Positions 11,148 through 21,369 of a stretch of 64,000 bases of DNA are shown here, piece after piece. A program made the translations under genes and the position numbers. A model generated the notes under the pieces. The model worked only from the letters and a program-made list of their open reading frames with translations, had not been told where the DNA came from and searched no databases. The stretch is from Amblyomma americanum. Lineage: Eukaryota > Arthropoda > Arachnida > Ixodida > Ixodidae. The number at the start of each line of letters is the position of its first letter. Position 1 is the stretch's first letter. The stretch is from contig NC_135498.1 in the NCBI RefSeq assembly GCF_052857255.1, positions 158,147,124 to 158,211,123 on the forward strand, in the 5' to 3' direction.

Positions 11148-12645
11148 GTGTCGCCGATCACCACACCCTCTGCGGCTCTCGTCTCTGAAAGATCCCTGCG
11201 GTCGACTGGCGCATTGGGCCCTGTGATTCAAAGAGTACGACATAAACGTTGTTTGTCGTTTCAACCGTAATCATGCAGATGCTGATGCCCTATCACGTTT
11301 CGCTCTGCCATCTGAGACAGTTCCTTGTATATACGCCCTGTATTCTTTGTTCTTTCGCCTAACTGATATCGCTTCTGAGCAACGCAGGGACCACTGGATC
11401 GCTTGCCTCTTAGATTTCTTATCTGGCCGATTGTCGCCACCTCATTCTCATGCTCTCCGTCACCAGTCCCACCATTTCGTCATCAGAGACGAGCTGCTTT
11501 ACTGCCGAAACTACCTCCCGGATGTTCGCAAGTGGCTGCTTGTCAATCCGTCCCATCTGCGCTGTCATTAGATCCCACTACCACGCTGATCCCCAGTGTT
11601 CCCATGCCGGCTTATTGAAGACCTTCACCCACCTTCGACATCGGTACTACTGGCGTGGGATGTACCGTTATGTTCGCAACCTCGTCCAGTCCTGCCCCGA
11701 ATGCCAGCGCCGAAAAAACCCGTTTCGCCGACCCACCGCTCCTCTACAACCACTGCTTTGCCCTTTTCAGCCCTTCGAGCGTGTTGGCATTGACTTGTAC
11801 GGCCCTCTTGCAAGCACATCAACCGGCAACTGCCGGATCATCGTTGCCATTGATCATATTACACGCTACGCAGAAACGTCGCGTTTACCATCTGCTACAG
11901 CCAACGACATTGCTTCCTTCACCCTCGATCACATCATTCTTCGCCATGGTGCTCCCAAAGAGTTGCTGAGTGTTCGAGGTACCGCCTTACTCTTCGAAGT
12001 TGTGGAAGCTGTCCTTCAGGAACGCATAGCCGTTAACCGCACCACCTTCGCCTACCATCCGCAAACAAATGGCATGGTTGAGCGTTTTAACCGCATCCTC
12101 GGAGACATGCTGACCATGTATGTAGACTCCGATCACTGCAACTTGGATCGCGTTCTACCTTCCGTTTCCTGTGTTGTTAACTTCGCTGCTCAAGCCACCA
12201 CCGGATACTCTCCAAACTTTCTCTTCTACGGCTGTGAGTCTTCTTGCACAATGGACACCCTTCCCCCATACAGCCCTGATACTTCTGAATTTACGAATCT
12301 TTCCCAAGCCGCCACTCACGCTGAAGAATGCCACCAGCTTACCCGGTCTTTCACTTATCACGCCCAGCAGAAGCAGAAAAGCACCCGGGACTCCTCCAAA
12401 CATCTTCCCACCTATCTTCCTGACTCTTTGGTCGGTCTCTGGGTACCCTACTCAAGTCCCAGCCTCCCCTGCAAACTTCTCAGCAAGTAGCAGGGCCCCT
12501 ACCGCATTCTTAAGCAGACCTCCCCTCTAAATTACCCTGTCGAACCCCTTACACCGTCCACTGATCATCGCCGCCGAGCCCATGAAATGGTCCAGACGGA
12601 CCGTCTCAAACCATACTACGACCGCAGCGTCGTCACATCACTCTA
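11148..12645 (+). pseudogene. gypsy family 2 RNase H end and integrase
   Basis: RNase H resumes with ADHH (about 11154), then LAHWAL, FKEYDINVV and NHADADALSRF (about 11205-11300), with stops in between. The integrase zinc region (TFTHLRHRYYWRGMYR, then CPECQRRK) and core are in one 346-codon open frame (11450-12490). The acidic residues are in GIDLYG, in the position reading LLSVRGTALLF, and in MVERFNRIL. The second Asp of the usual DRG is Val-Arg here, so the catalytic triad is incomplete. After a stop at 12488 the tail resumes as GPYRILKQ and ends in RLKPYYDRS (about 12625), the usual C-terminal motif. Confidence 0.85.
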
Positions 12646-12680
12646 GGCCGCCAGAATGGCGCGTTTCCGCCCGGGGGAAG

Positions 12681-12880
12681 TTTTAAGACAGGCCTGCGGC
12701 TTCCGAACCATCGGCGGCTTGCGCTTAAGGAAGAAGACGACGACAAACGCTAAACATTCCGGTGCTCGTGTGAGGTCAACACAACAACAACAACAACGGT
12801 GCTCGTGCGTGCTCTGAAGTGGTCGTTGCTGCTGGACTGGACCTCAACTCTAGTGGTAGTCGTTCGCGACGCAGCGCCTT
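12681..12880 (+). repeat. probable 3' LTR of gypsy family 2
   Basis: It follows the purine tract directly and has no coding. It contains GACAGGCCTGCGGCTTCC, a short AAC repeat (12780-12798) and TGGACCTCAACTCTAGTGG. The other LTR is absent from the window, so the limits are a guess from position only. Confidence 0.35.
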
Positions 12881-12934
12881 GGAAGACATCCTGCATTTCA
12901 ATATTATGAAAATTATGAACCACAGGATGCCGCC

Positions 12935-13122
12935 ACACACGCCAAATTAAAGCATGTATATGCCAGTGGTTTCGCCGAGAGAAACCTTTTACAACGTGCA
13001 ATTAAGAATGCAAAAACCACGCCAGTTAAAGATTTGGCCTGGTGTACGTTCCCACTGCCAGCATAGATTTTCAGTCTAGAGCTCTGTGATATAATGTATG
13101 TTGACACATCTGCCATCAACAT
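12935..13122 (+). repeat. unclassified dispersed repeat, copy 2
   Basis: About 110 bp aligns with the reverse complement of 8408-8701, with TATGCCAGTGGTTTCGCCG against TATGCCAGCGGTTTAGCCG. The copies diverge after GTTAAAGATTT. No function was recognised. Confidence 0.5.
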
Positions 13123-13189
13123 ACAGTTGTCAAAAGTGCCGAGAAATAAAAAAAATCCTTTTCTGACCCTTCAATGCACGCGTCACATG

Positions 13190-13562
13190 CGAAAGAGCCA
13201 TACCACCAAAGAAGAAGCAGGTGACGTTGATTCGCTCCCGCGTGTGTATGTGCCATATACCTGGGGTAAAGAAGAAGAAGAAGAAGATTCGCTCGGCCTC
13301 TCGGCACCTCTTCGGTCGCCAGGTTTTCCAGTGGACGCTCTTCTAAAGCCAAGCCATCGGCGTCATAGTGCTGACTGCCCTCCACATTCGTTGTCGTCCA
13401 CTGCGGTGTAATCCCACTGGTCAGTGCGGTCTGTAGGTATTGAGTCCTCGCTGGTGGAAGCTCTCGCGAGGGTTAACACGCAAGCTGCGCTGGTGCTTGA
13501 GCACACAGCACCGGTAGGACTTTACCTGCTCCCACGGCATCTACGTCCGTCCTGATAAGACA
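13190..13562 (+). promoter_or_regulatory. 5' flank/UTR of transporter A, conserved with copy B
   Basis: Blocks shared with 43720-44008 include AGCTGCGCTGGTGCTTGA (about 13485 and 43930), CCAGTGGACGCTCTTCTAAA against its copy-B relative near 43780, and a GAAGAAG-rich block (expanded to GAA repeats at 13268-13287). Spacing to the start codon is similar in both copies. No TATA box was recognised. The start ATG at 13563 was chosen because the N-terminus aligns with that of copy B. Confidence 0.5.
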
Positions 13563-13913
13563 ATGCCCCCAAAAGAGGATGGGGGCTCGGACGTGAGAGC
13601 GAAATCACCAACTCTTAGCCTCCTGGAGGGCTTCATGAGCACTGATTCGCGAGCCCTCATTCAAGAGAACGTCTACGTCACCTTGGGCCACGGACGGTTC
13701 CAGCAAACTGTGCTAGTATTCACCACCCTCACCGTGACCGTACTCTTAATGCACGTGTTCGCCTGCCGCCTCATCGGCCGCCCCGTGGACCACTGGTGCC
13801 AGCCGCCTTCGGATTTCCTCGACTGGCCCGTCGAGCAGTGGAGGAACGTGGCGATTCCCGTGCTGGCCGACGGAAGCTTCAGCAAGTGCACCGTGTACAG
13901 CCGGCCGGTTCCG
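13563..13913 (+). CDS. MFS (SLC22-like) transporter A, exon 1
   Basis: Encodes residues 1-117 of a predicted 606-residue membrane transporter. It has a cytosolic N-terminus, a first membrane helix at about residues 50-70 (VLVFTTLTVTVLLMHVFACR), then an extracellular loop with VDHWCQPPSDF, the cysteine-bearing loop typical of SLC22 proteins. The exon ends after codon 117 at a GTGAGC donor (13914), phase 0, the same codon position as copy B (44353). The reading frame continues 67 codons into the intron, but that extension is not conserved with copy B. SLC22 proteins carry organic cations, anions or zwitterions across the plasma membrane; the substrate here cannot be inferred. Confidence 0.85.
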
Positions 13914-14551
13914 GTGAGCCAGATTGCGTATTTCATTTGTCTCGGTATTTCCACCCGCGGTACATTAGTTGAGCGGGCGATGTTTCCTCTTTCCTCAACA
14001 TACTATCTCGCTGTTTCGATATTTCCTCCACTCAGCAGCTGTCCTGGCACCGCTTTTTTGCGGTCTGCTTCCCCTGCGCACAGCTATGGAATGTTAGCAA
14101 CTTATCTCTTATGATACGGTAATATCTAAGTGCCGTTCTGATTTGTAAAGCCTTATGTGTATAAGAAACATAACGATTTAACGTTTGGTGCAGATATCAC
14201 AGTATTTCATTCTTGAAATACCCTCCCTTAAAAGGTTACCGTTTGAGCTCGAGGTTCCGGAGATTAGGACGGCAAGTCGTCTAGGAAGTCGTCTCCGTAT
14301 TCGCAAACAGCAGATGTCGCAGTAGTTTGAATTTGGCGCTGTCGATATTATAACTCGTCATTAACGGACGTGTAGTGTGCGCCGAACTCCCACCGCGGCT
14401 TATGGGCTCAGTTTGTTGTCTGCGCAAGAAAACACTGGATTTCTTCGTAGTACACAGTTTTAGCATCATTTCGAAAACTGATAAAACCGCCCATAAGGAC
14501 CAGAATGAATTGCTTAACAGTTTTTTAAGCGAAATTTATTGCCCCAGGGCA

Positions 14552-15759
14552 TCAATCATGGGTGAAGCTGTGATCACTGATGTAGTAGGGATTAAATGAA
14601 AGAACAACGTTAGCTGATTTGATGAAGTTCAGTAGAGAACGATGGTATGGTCCCTGCGTACAGGCAATGTATGAAGCAGGGTTGCTTGGTGAAAGACCTG
14701 CTACCATCAGGTGCCGGATCCTTGTAGGCTTGAGAGCTGCGCAGTCCCACAGTAAGTGATGAATGTCGGCCTCAATGTCCTCGTGTTTACATATCGGACA
14801 CCTAGCCGAGGAAAGAATTCTCGGTACTGAGGCCACCTCCGAGTAATGGTTGGTGTGAGGGCAACCCCGACCCGTATCCTCCAAAGCGCAACCTCCTCTG
14901 CATGGGTAAAACCGCGGGGGAGAGTTACCGCACACGGAGGGATGAGAGCACGTGTGCGGCGCCGGAGGAGTTCCTTTCTTGATGAATGGACGGTAAAATT
15001 GTCCAAGTGAAGGAGCCGAGGTGGTGATGAGTGTGTATTTTCAAGGCGGGTCGCTAAATCTGCCTGGTTTTGATATGTCAGCAGATCTCGTTGGAGCCAC
15101 TCAATACGTACTGGCTGCGGGATGCTTGCCGCGAGCCGGTGGATGTCCTGACATATCGTTGGACAGCGGCTAACACGTCGTAGCAACAGGACAACTTGTA
15201 GGGCGTCAGTGCGGATGACAACGCGGGCCGCAGGGAGCATAGTTATGTCGGCCACGGAGCAGAGTGCTTCTTGAACTGCAACGAGCTCAGCAGAAAAGGA
15301 CGAAGGGGGTTCCGTAAGCTGAAACCAAGAGGTTTGATTCAAAGCAGGTCTGCACGGGCAGTAGATAGGTGTTGTTGCTTTGCAGTCTTGTATGATTGCG
15401 TCTACATAGACAACAATGGATCCTTCAGGCAGGCAAGCACCTTGTTCCTCAAATTTCTGGCGAAGCAACGATGCTGAATGAGCAGATGTTGGCCGGCGAT
15501 TATCTGTTGGCTTGTTGTCGCTGAGCTGTACAAACTTCCATGGGGGAAGAACTGGCGTTGGCGGCTGAAGAATGGAATCTGACGTTGCATAAGTCCTTAG
15601 TGCATGCGTGGAGTACGACAGACTGGCCTTAAGGCTGCTCGCTTCACGGCGCTGCTGCACCAGCTCATGAATGATATTGAGCTGCGCATTCTCTTGTAAA
15701 GCTATGACCGGTGTGATGCGTGGAAGGCACGTAGTGGTCCTCATAGCCCCTCGGTTCAC
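14552..15759 (-). pseudogene. I-clade LINE RNase H and C-terminal zinc region
   Basis: A 350-codon open stretch (15759-14707) contains an RNase H-like domain: VYVDAI (first acidic residue), FSAELVAVQEAL (second), IRTDALQVV (third), and NQADLATR near the end. A C-terminal CPICKHEDIEADIHHLLWDC zinc motif follows in a second frame (14935-14552), as in I/Jockey-group elements. RNase H removes the template RNA strand during target-primed reverse transcription. The domain is nearly intact, but a frameshift at about 14900 detaches the tail. Confidence 0.8.
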
Positions 15760-16061
15760 CGCTTCAAGGCGACCCCATTGGACTCTTTTAAGATGTTAAA
15801 GCTGGGCTTCATAAACAATACGTGGCTGCAGAACTGCCCTCACCATTTGCCGTGCAACGAACGAGCCTGCGCCACCAGTTTTAGGGGCAATTGTTCTAAT
15901 GAAACCCAAAGTCTGAATAGCTTGCCTTTTGCCTGAGAAAGCCATGCAGTCGCTTGTCCTGATTGGTGAATCATTAAGCCAAGGATTTTTACACTCGGAC
16001 TTTCCTGTAGTGGGGTGCCTGATAGAAAAAGGATTGGACTTGCAGCAAGTTTACGGCGTCC

Positions 16062-16751
16062 TCAGCGGTTGGCGACTGACGTGTATGTTGTTTTATGCAC
16101 GGATAGCTGAAGTCCGATGGATGATGCGTCATTACAGGCAACATCCAAGGCAGATTGAAGGGCAGCCTCCTGAGTACGGAGATCTTGGTGAGTACTCCAC
16201 ACCGTGATGTCGTCAGCGTAATGAAGAAATTTTATGTCACGGATGTCATGTAAGCACCAGGCCAGCGGGATGAAAGCAATAATAAGTAACGTTGGCGACA
16301 ATATTGATCCCTGGGGCAAGCCGCAGAGAGGAACAAATGATCCCACCGCTTCGCCGCTGAGGCGTATTGCAAATTTTCTGCCTTCCAAAAATGATTCGAC
16401 AAAACTACGCACTCTCAGAGGTGCATGAAGCATGTCAATGGAGTCCAGAATGGCTGCAAGACTGATGTTGTCATACGCCTTTTCCACGTCCATTGCTAAA
16501 ACAGTACGCACACTGCGGCTGCGGGTAGATGACAAAACTGCAGATGCTAAGACAGCTAACCCGTCCTTTGTACCAATATATGGACGAAAGCCGATTTGCG
16601 CTGGGTGATAAAAACCGTGCTGCTCTAGCCGCTGTGACAATCGTGTGGCTAGCATTTTCTCCGCCAGCTTGCACAGCGTAGGAGTTAAGGAGATAGGTCG
16701 CAAGTTGGCAAGGTCTGTCTGAGGCTTTCCTGGTTTCGAGATAGGAATCAT
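16062..16751 (-). pseudogene. I-clade LINE reverse transcriptase core
   Basis: A 229-codon open frame covers the RT palm. Conserved blocks in order: NLRPISLTPTLCKLAEKML, AQIGFRPYIGTKDG, VLAMDVEKAYDNI (first Asp), LPQGSILSPTL, and FLHYADDITVW, the YADD catalytic box. N-terminal fingers and thumb lie in other frames. A relict linker at 17499-17011 connects to the endonuclease. It is broken only at the edges, suggesting a moderately old insertion. Confidence 0.88.
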
Positions 16752-17546
16752 GAAAGCGGATTTTCAGCTCTCAGGCACTACGCCACTCTACCATACTTTG
16801 TTTATGGTTTCTAGTAGTTGAGGGAGTGCAGCGCTACTCAAGTTCTTGTACACCTCGTACTAAATATTGCCCGGGCCGGGAGCTGTTTTCCGTTTCGCAT
16901 AATCTATTGCAGCCAGCAACTCAGGCATATAGAATGGACGCGCAATTCCATCTACGTCGACATCAGACGGCATTTAATATATATGCGCTGAGATGCCTGC
17001 CATGTTTAAACTAGAGGATGAAGAAGGCACAGCAACGTATTTTGGGCAATATTTCGCGCTGCTTCTTTGGCGAAATCATCCGGCGACAAGTTAGCCACGA
17101 AACATTCGGTTGCTGCTGCGTTAGTGGAACGGAGACCGCGTTTAATTGTGCGGAATGTTCGCCAGACAGAGGCATCCGAGGTGTTTGCAGAAAACTGTTC
17201 GCACCACGCGTGTCACTGCCGTCTAGAGAGGTCGCGTTCAGATTTGAGTGCCTTAGCTGTAAGATAGCGCAGTCGCGTACGTGCCTGCGACGAAAAGGGT
17301 CTCGTGTAGCAGCCAGCTCGGCTTGACGGCGTGCCGCCCACAAATTAAGAAGGCCGAGGTCTGGTGCCTGCCGACCAACATCAGTCCAGGTGGTAGTTGT
17401 AGCACTGTTGAGCGTTGTTTGTACGTGCTCAACAAGGTTTGGCGAAGAATCTGAGGAGAGATTGTCCATACAGGAGCGAAAACTGTGCCAGTTGATCACA
17501 GAACATTTTTAGCGTAAAGTTCGGAAATGTGAGGTGTGAAGACAGA

Positions 17547-18221
17547 TTATGATAGATAATGATCACTTTCCCAGGAGTATGGCTTCATGTGCCAGGAGAG
17601 AATACCCGGACCCGACCACCACGTCAAGTCTGGAGCATAGGAAGCACTGCGAGTTGGACGCACTGGCCGTGTTGCTGTCCCAGGATGTTTGAGCAACACA
17701 AATTGGGCATGCGTGAAGGCGTCCCGCACACGCCTCCTAGGAGGGCTCGAAGTGGGATACCCCCAATCTTGGTGAGGGGCGTTAAAGTCGCCTCCGACTA
17801 AAATCGGACACCCGAGATACTGCCGACGGACACTTGTTAACCAGCCAAGATTAATACGGGAGGAAGCACCACCGGCTGGTCCAACGTAAATTTAAACGAC
17901 CACAACGGTTCCTTTCTTAAGTTTCGCAGCCACTGCCACTACCTCTTGATACGACGTGCACCAGTTTTCGAAAGCAAGGCGTACATGCGGAAAACGTGAG
18001 TCCACATACACCACCGCCTTTCCCGGGGGAGCAGCAGTTTGTACACGACGGTCTATCATTGAAGGAGACATGTAGGCACTGAAGCTTGGAATCGATGGCA
18101 AGGCGTTCGTTTCCTGTAGCAGCATGGCCCATACCTGGAGCTTGTGAATTTGTAGTCGGGTCTTGAGCTCTCCCACCTTCGTGGAAATGCATCTGCGAGT
18201 ACCATAAGACGGCAGTGTCAT
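17547..18221 (-). pseudogene. I-clade LINE endonuclease domain
   Basis: The N-terminal part (18221-17892) shows STKVGELKTRLQ and LQETNALPS, carrying the catalytic Glu box of apurinic-like endonucleases. Across a frame break, the metal/substrate box GGDFNAPHQDWGY is read at about 17795-17757, and SYAPDLTW with SDHYL closes the domain (17650-17550). The domain nicks target DNA to start reverse transcription. Confidence 0.75.
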
Positions 18222-19119
18222 TTTTCACCAATAACTGCCGCTTCGCACTTACCGTAAACAATAGTATCACTTAGTTATTTACCTACTGTTGTGTTTGATT
18301 CGAATCACATCAATGACACTGAATTGTGCCGTTCTCTCCCTGCTGATAACTAGGAGAGTGCGGTGATGTATTTGGCGCAGCTGTTGGAAGTGAAAACTTA
18401 TGTGTCATTCTTCTGGGAATTATAACAAAACATTCCATGCATACTGTCTTATGTGAATATGCTTACTCATGGAAACAACAAAATTCCTTCCTAGTGGAAG
18501 TTCATTATAATGGTGCTATGGTTGCGAGAGGAGAAAACTGCTGTAAAAAGTGAAAATTCAAAAATAATATTGACGTATACGTCAACTCGACGTGAAGGCA
18601 CAATGCATGAAGATCAGTTCCAGTGACGATGCAAAGACTATGCGGGTACATAGCAGCCAATAGTTGCGTTAATAACGTTGTATGTGTGTGTGGTCAAGTT
18701 TTGCATTTGATGTAAGCTGCACCGTAGAGCGAGACATAACACACGTTTCTGAGTTTTTCCGTGCGGCACCTATTTCTTGTTTTCCCCTTATCATAGCATT
18801 TTGTTATTCTGCACAACTGAAACATGCCACACTTGCTGCTGGTGCCTACTGTGCCTTGGGGAGGAGTAAACTAAAAAGGGAGACTAGCGCAAGAAGGAGT
18901 ACCAAGGGAAGTATTTCGAGTGCAGGCACATTATATGTACAGTATGTCACTGACACGAGGTCACTGATACATCAGTCCCTTGTTATGACAGCGTCCAAAT
19001 CTACTGAAAGGTATTCCCGACAGCCTTCTCAGCTAACGGGCAGGTGTGCCCGTGTGCCTTATTCGTCAGTGCTTAGCAGGTTCAATCAAAATTGCCGTTT
19101 GGGCGAGTTGGTGTGACAT

Positions 19120-19272
19120 GATTCGAAAAGACCAGCGCGGAAACAGACAGGGACACGAGAAGAAAAAACACTGACGACTCGTCCTCGTCAGCGTCCTCGT
19201 CAGCGCTCGTCCTGTCGTCAGTGTTTTTTCTTCTCGTGTCCCTGTCTGTTTCCGCGCTGGTCTTTTCGAATC
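19120..19272. repeat. perfect 58-bp inverted repeat around a CGTCCTCGTCAG repeat spacer
   Basis: Arms 19120-19177 and 19215-19272 are exact reverse complements (checked base by base). The 37-bp spacer repeats CGTCCTCGTCAG. The outer ends start GATTCGAAAAGACC, and the inner ends contain AAAAAACACTGACGA. There is no ORF. Perfect arms suggest recent origin or gene conversion. It sits in intron 1 of transporter A, and the transcript could fold into a very stable hairpin. Confidence 0.9.
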
Positions 19273-20339
19273 TTAGCTGGTTATAACACCAAGTGCGGCT
19301 AGCTATGAATGTTAAAATGCCTCTGCATGTGGATGATGCCTGTGGACGCATATCAAATCTCGAAGGAGCTCCACCATGCCAACATGGCACCTCCTTGCGA
19401 GCAAGTAACGTATACCTTCAAGTGCGCGTCCCTGCTTAGCCTCCGCTGAGTGTGCGGAATTGGCTCCTAGGCGTGCGCCTTCACGGGCCTTATTCGAAAT
19501 AACGGCACTTGTGTAACGGTTGCCTTGTCGGCTGGTCGTCGCATCCTCGCAGTCCACGCAATACAAATATGGGGTTCATGCTCGGAGTGTATAAATTTAT
19601 AATCCGGCGAGCGGCACCGAACAGGCGAACAATCGCGCAACTGACCGATGTGCCAGTAACGCGCGCGGTCCTATATTGATCCCATTGCCACTGGCCCGCT
19701 GAGAAAAGATGCCGCGAAAAAACGTACAATCATAGACACGCATTTATTTATAGCTTTAACTTAATAGCACGAGCTTGAAATATGCTCTGATCCCAGCTCT
19801 TGCAGTTGTTTATGCGTGGAGGCGTTGCGATAGCAAAGGCGAGCACGATCACAGCAGCTGCACAAAAGTTTCACACCTTAGTAGCTTTAGGAGGAGATGT
19901 TAGATACTAGGAAAAACTAAATGGTACCACCAACTAGCGAAAATAGTATTGTCGGTGAGACTTTCCCAGACCCGCGGATAATCGCAATGCGGTTAATCCT
20001 CCGGCGCCGATCGTTACAGCACGAAGAGATTAATGAAATAATGTCACTGCGTTGACACAGACCGCGGAGCGGTGCATATTTGATTTCTCCTTCGCTTCCT
20101 CCAATTTTAGCGGCTCTATGAGCCTTTTGCTAAGGTGTTTTCATTAGGTTCGGGAGGGCGCCTGCGACTAGACTTCCACTATCTGTTTCTTGCCTGCGCC
20201 GCCAGATGCCGCATGCATTGGTTAATTCGCGAATATCAGGTCAATAACTGTTCTGATCATGTGTTCAAATCACTTTTGGTAGTTTCCTAACTACATGAAT
20301 TCCGGAGTACTGCTCCCTCTTCAAGCGTCAGCTAATGCT

Positions 20340-21252
20340 ACTTTAGTTGTATTGTCGTATTCGATACCAAAGTTTATTTAACACTTTCCTCTTCCCGCTG
20401 ACTGGAAAATAGCGCGTATAGTGTCTATGTTTATAAGAGGTAACCCACTCTCACTATTTAATTACCGTCCTATTTCCTTGGTATACTCGACCTTTACTAT
20501 GCTTGAACATATCGTGAGCAATCACATCACCCACTTCTTACATCAGCACAATATACTATCCACAATATACTATTACAGCATGGCTACAGAAAGGGGTTAT
20601 CATCCACTACCCAATTAACAACAGTTGTTCATTTTTCCGCTTCCGCCCTGGATAGAGGTGGGCAAATAGATGTCATATTTTTAGACTTCAGTAAAGCGTG
20701 TCATTGTATCCCACATGACAAGCTTATTTTCATATTAAAGCAACTCGAACTTCCCAGTTTTCTCATTGCCTGGATTTCCGCATATTTAACCGATTGTTCG
20801 CAGTAGGAGCATGTTAATGACTTCAGCTCTAACTTTCTTCCAGTCACTTACGGAGTTCCACAGGGTAGTGTTCTCGGCCCGCTCCTTTTTCTATTTTGCA
20901 ACGACATAGTTAAAGTAATCCATGATCCCTTGAAAATTCGTCTCTTCGCCGACGACTGCATTATATTTAATGAAATTATGATACCTGAAGACCAGCGTGC
21001 GCTTAATGTTGAACTAATTAACATACTAGAGTGCTGCCAGGAGCGGGGCATGCGACTTAGCTCAGAAATTTGTCTTACTTTGCATAATGAAAAAAAACAT
21101 CTGCTTCACTACTCATACTCTGTCCACGACCATGAAGTTCAGGAATATAAACATCTCGGCGTTACATTAAATAATCGACTCAGGTGGAACACACATATTC
21201 ATAACATTTCCAGTTCAGCCTTTCGCAAACTTCTATGTAACAGTCAAAATTA
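20340..21252 (+). mobile_element. CR1-like LINE reverse transcriptase fragment, plus strand
   Basis: RT blocks in order: FNYRPISLVYSTFTMLEH (about 20460), IDVIFLDFSKACHCIPH (about 20665-20715), VTYGVPQGSVLGPLLF (about 20845), and IRLFADDCIIF, the FADD catalytic box (about 20935). YKHLGVTLNNRLRW (about 21150) follows. Stops and frameshifts break it (for example TAG at about 20803). It ends abruptly at about 21252, where an antisense LINE begins, without its own 3' end. Another frame of the same element ends ISSSAFRKL. Confidence 0.82.
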
Positions 21253-21369
21253 ATGTTTGCTAAATTATTAATAATACCATGCAGCAGTTTTAAACTGTGT
21301 AACTTGCGGCCGGATTGAAGTGTCTCGAGTTCAGATTGCCTTAGTAGATTAGTGACAGACACGTGTCTA

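Larger units (their letters stand above)
8950..12880 (+). mobile_element. Ty3/gypsy LTR retrotransposon family 2, split by a nested insertion
   Basis: Plus-strand pol remains in the order RT, RNase H, integrase. The RNase H domain is interrupted at about 10105 and resumes at about 11147. It differs from family 1 in sequence (for example SPDFSSHL after the YLDD box). No gag was found upstream, so the 5' end is truncated or too decayed. A purine tract (CCCGGGGGAAG, about 12670) after the integrase stop marks the likely start of the 3' LTR. Confidence 0.8.
14521..18280 (-). mobile_element. I-clade non-LTR retrotransposon (EN-RT-RNase H), 5'-truncated
   Basis: Minus-strand order: apurinic-type endonuclease (18221-17547), linker (17499-17011), reverse transcriptase (16751-16062), RNase H (about 15400-15000), C-terminal zinc region (14935-14552). 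A terminal RNase H in a LINE points to the I/R1/LOA group. The 3' end is intact: AATAAA (complement at 14535-14540) is followed by a short A run ending at about 14521. No ORF1 was found, so the 5' end is truncated. It lies antisense to transporter A within its intron. Confidence 0.85.

Noticed and set aside
13914..14114. Read-through extension of transporter A exon 1
   Set aside because: Lies past a strong GTGAGC donor used at the same codon in copy B, and the extension is not conserved.
18682..19116. 144-codon ORF in intron A
   Set aside because: No motif; runs toward the palindrome; length is possible by chance in this composition.
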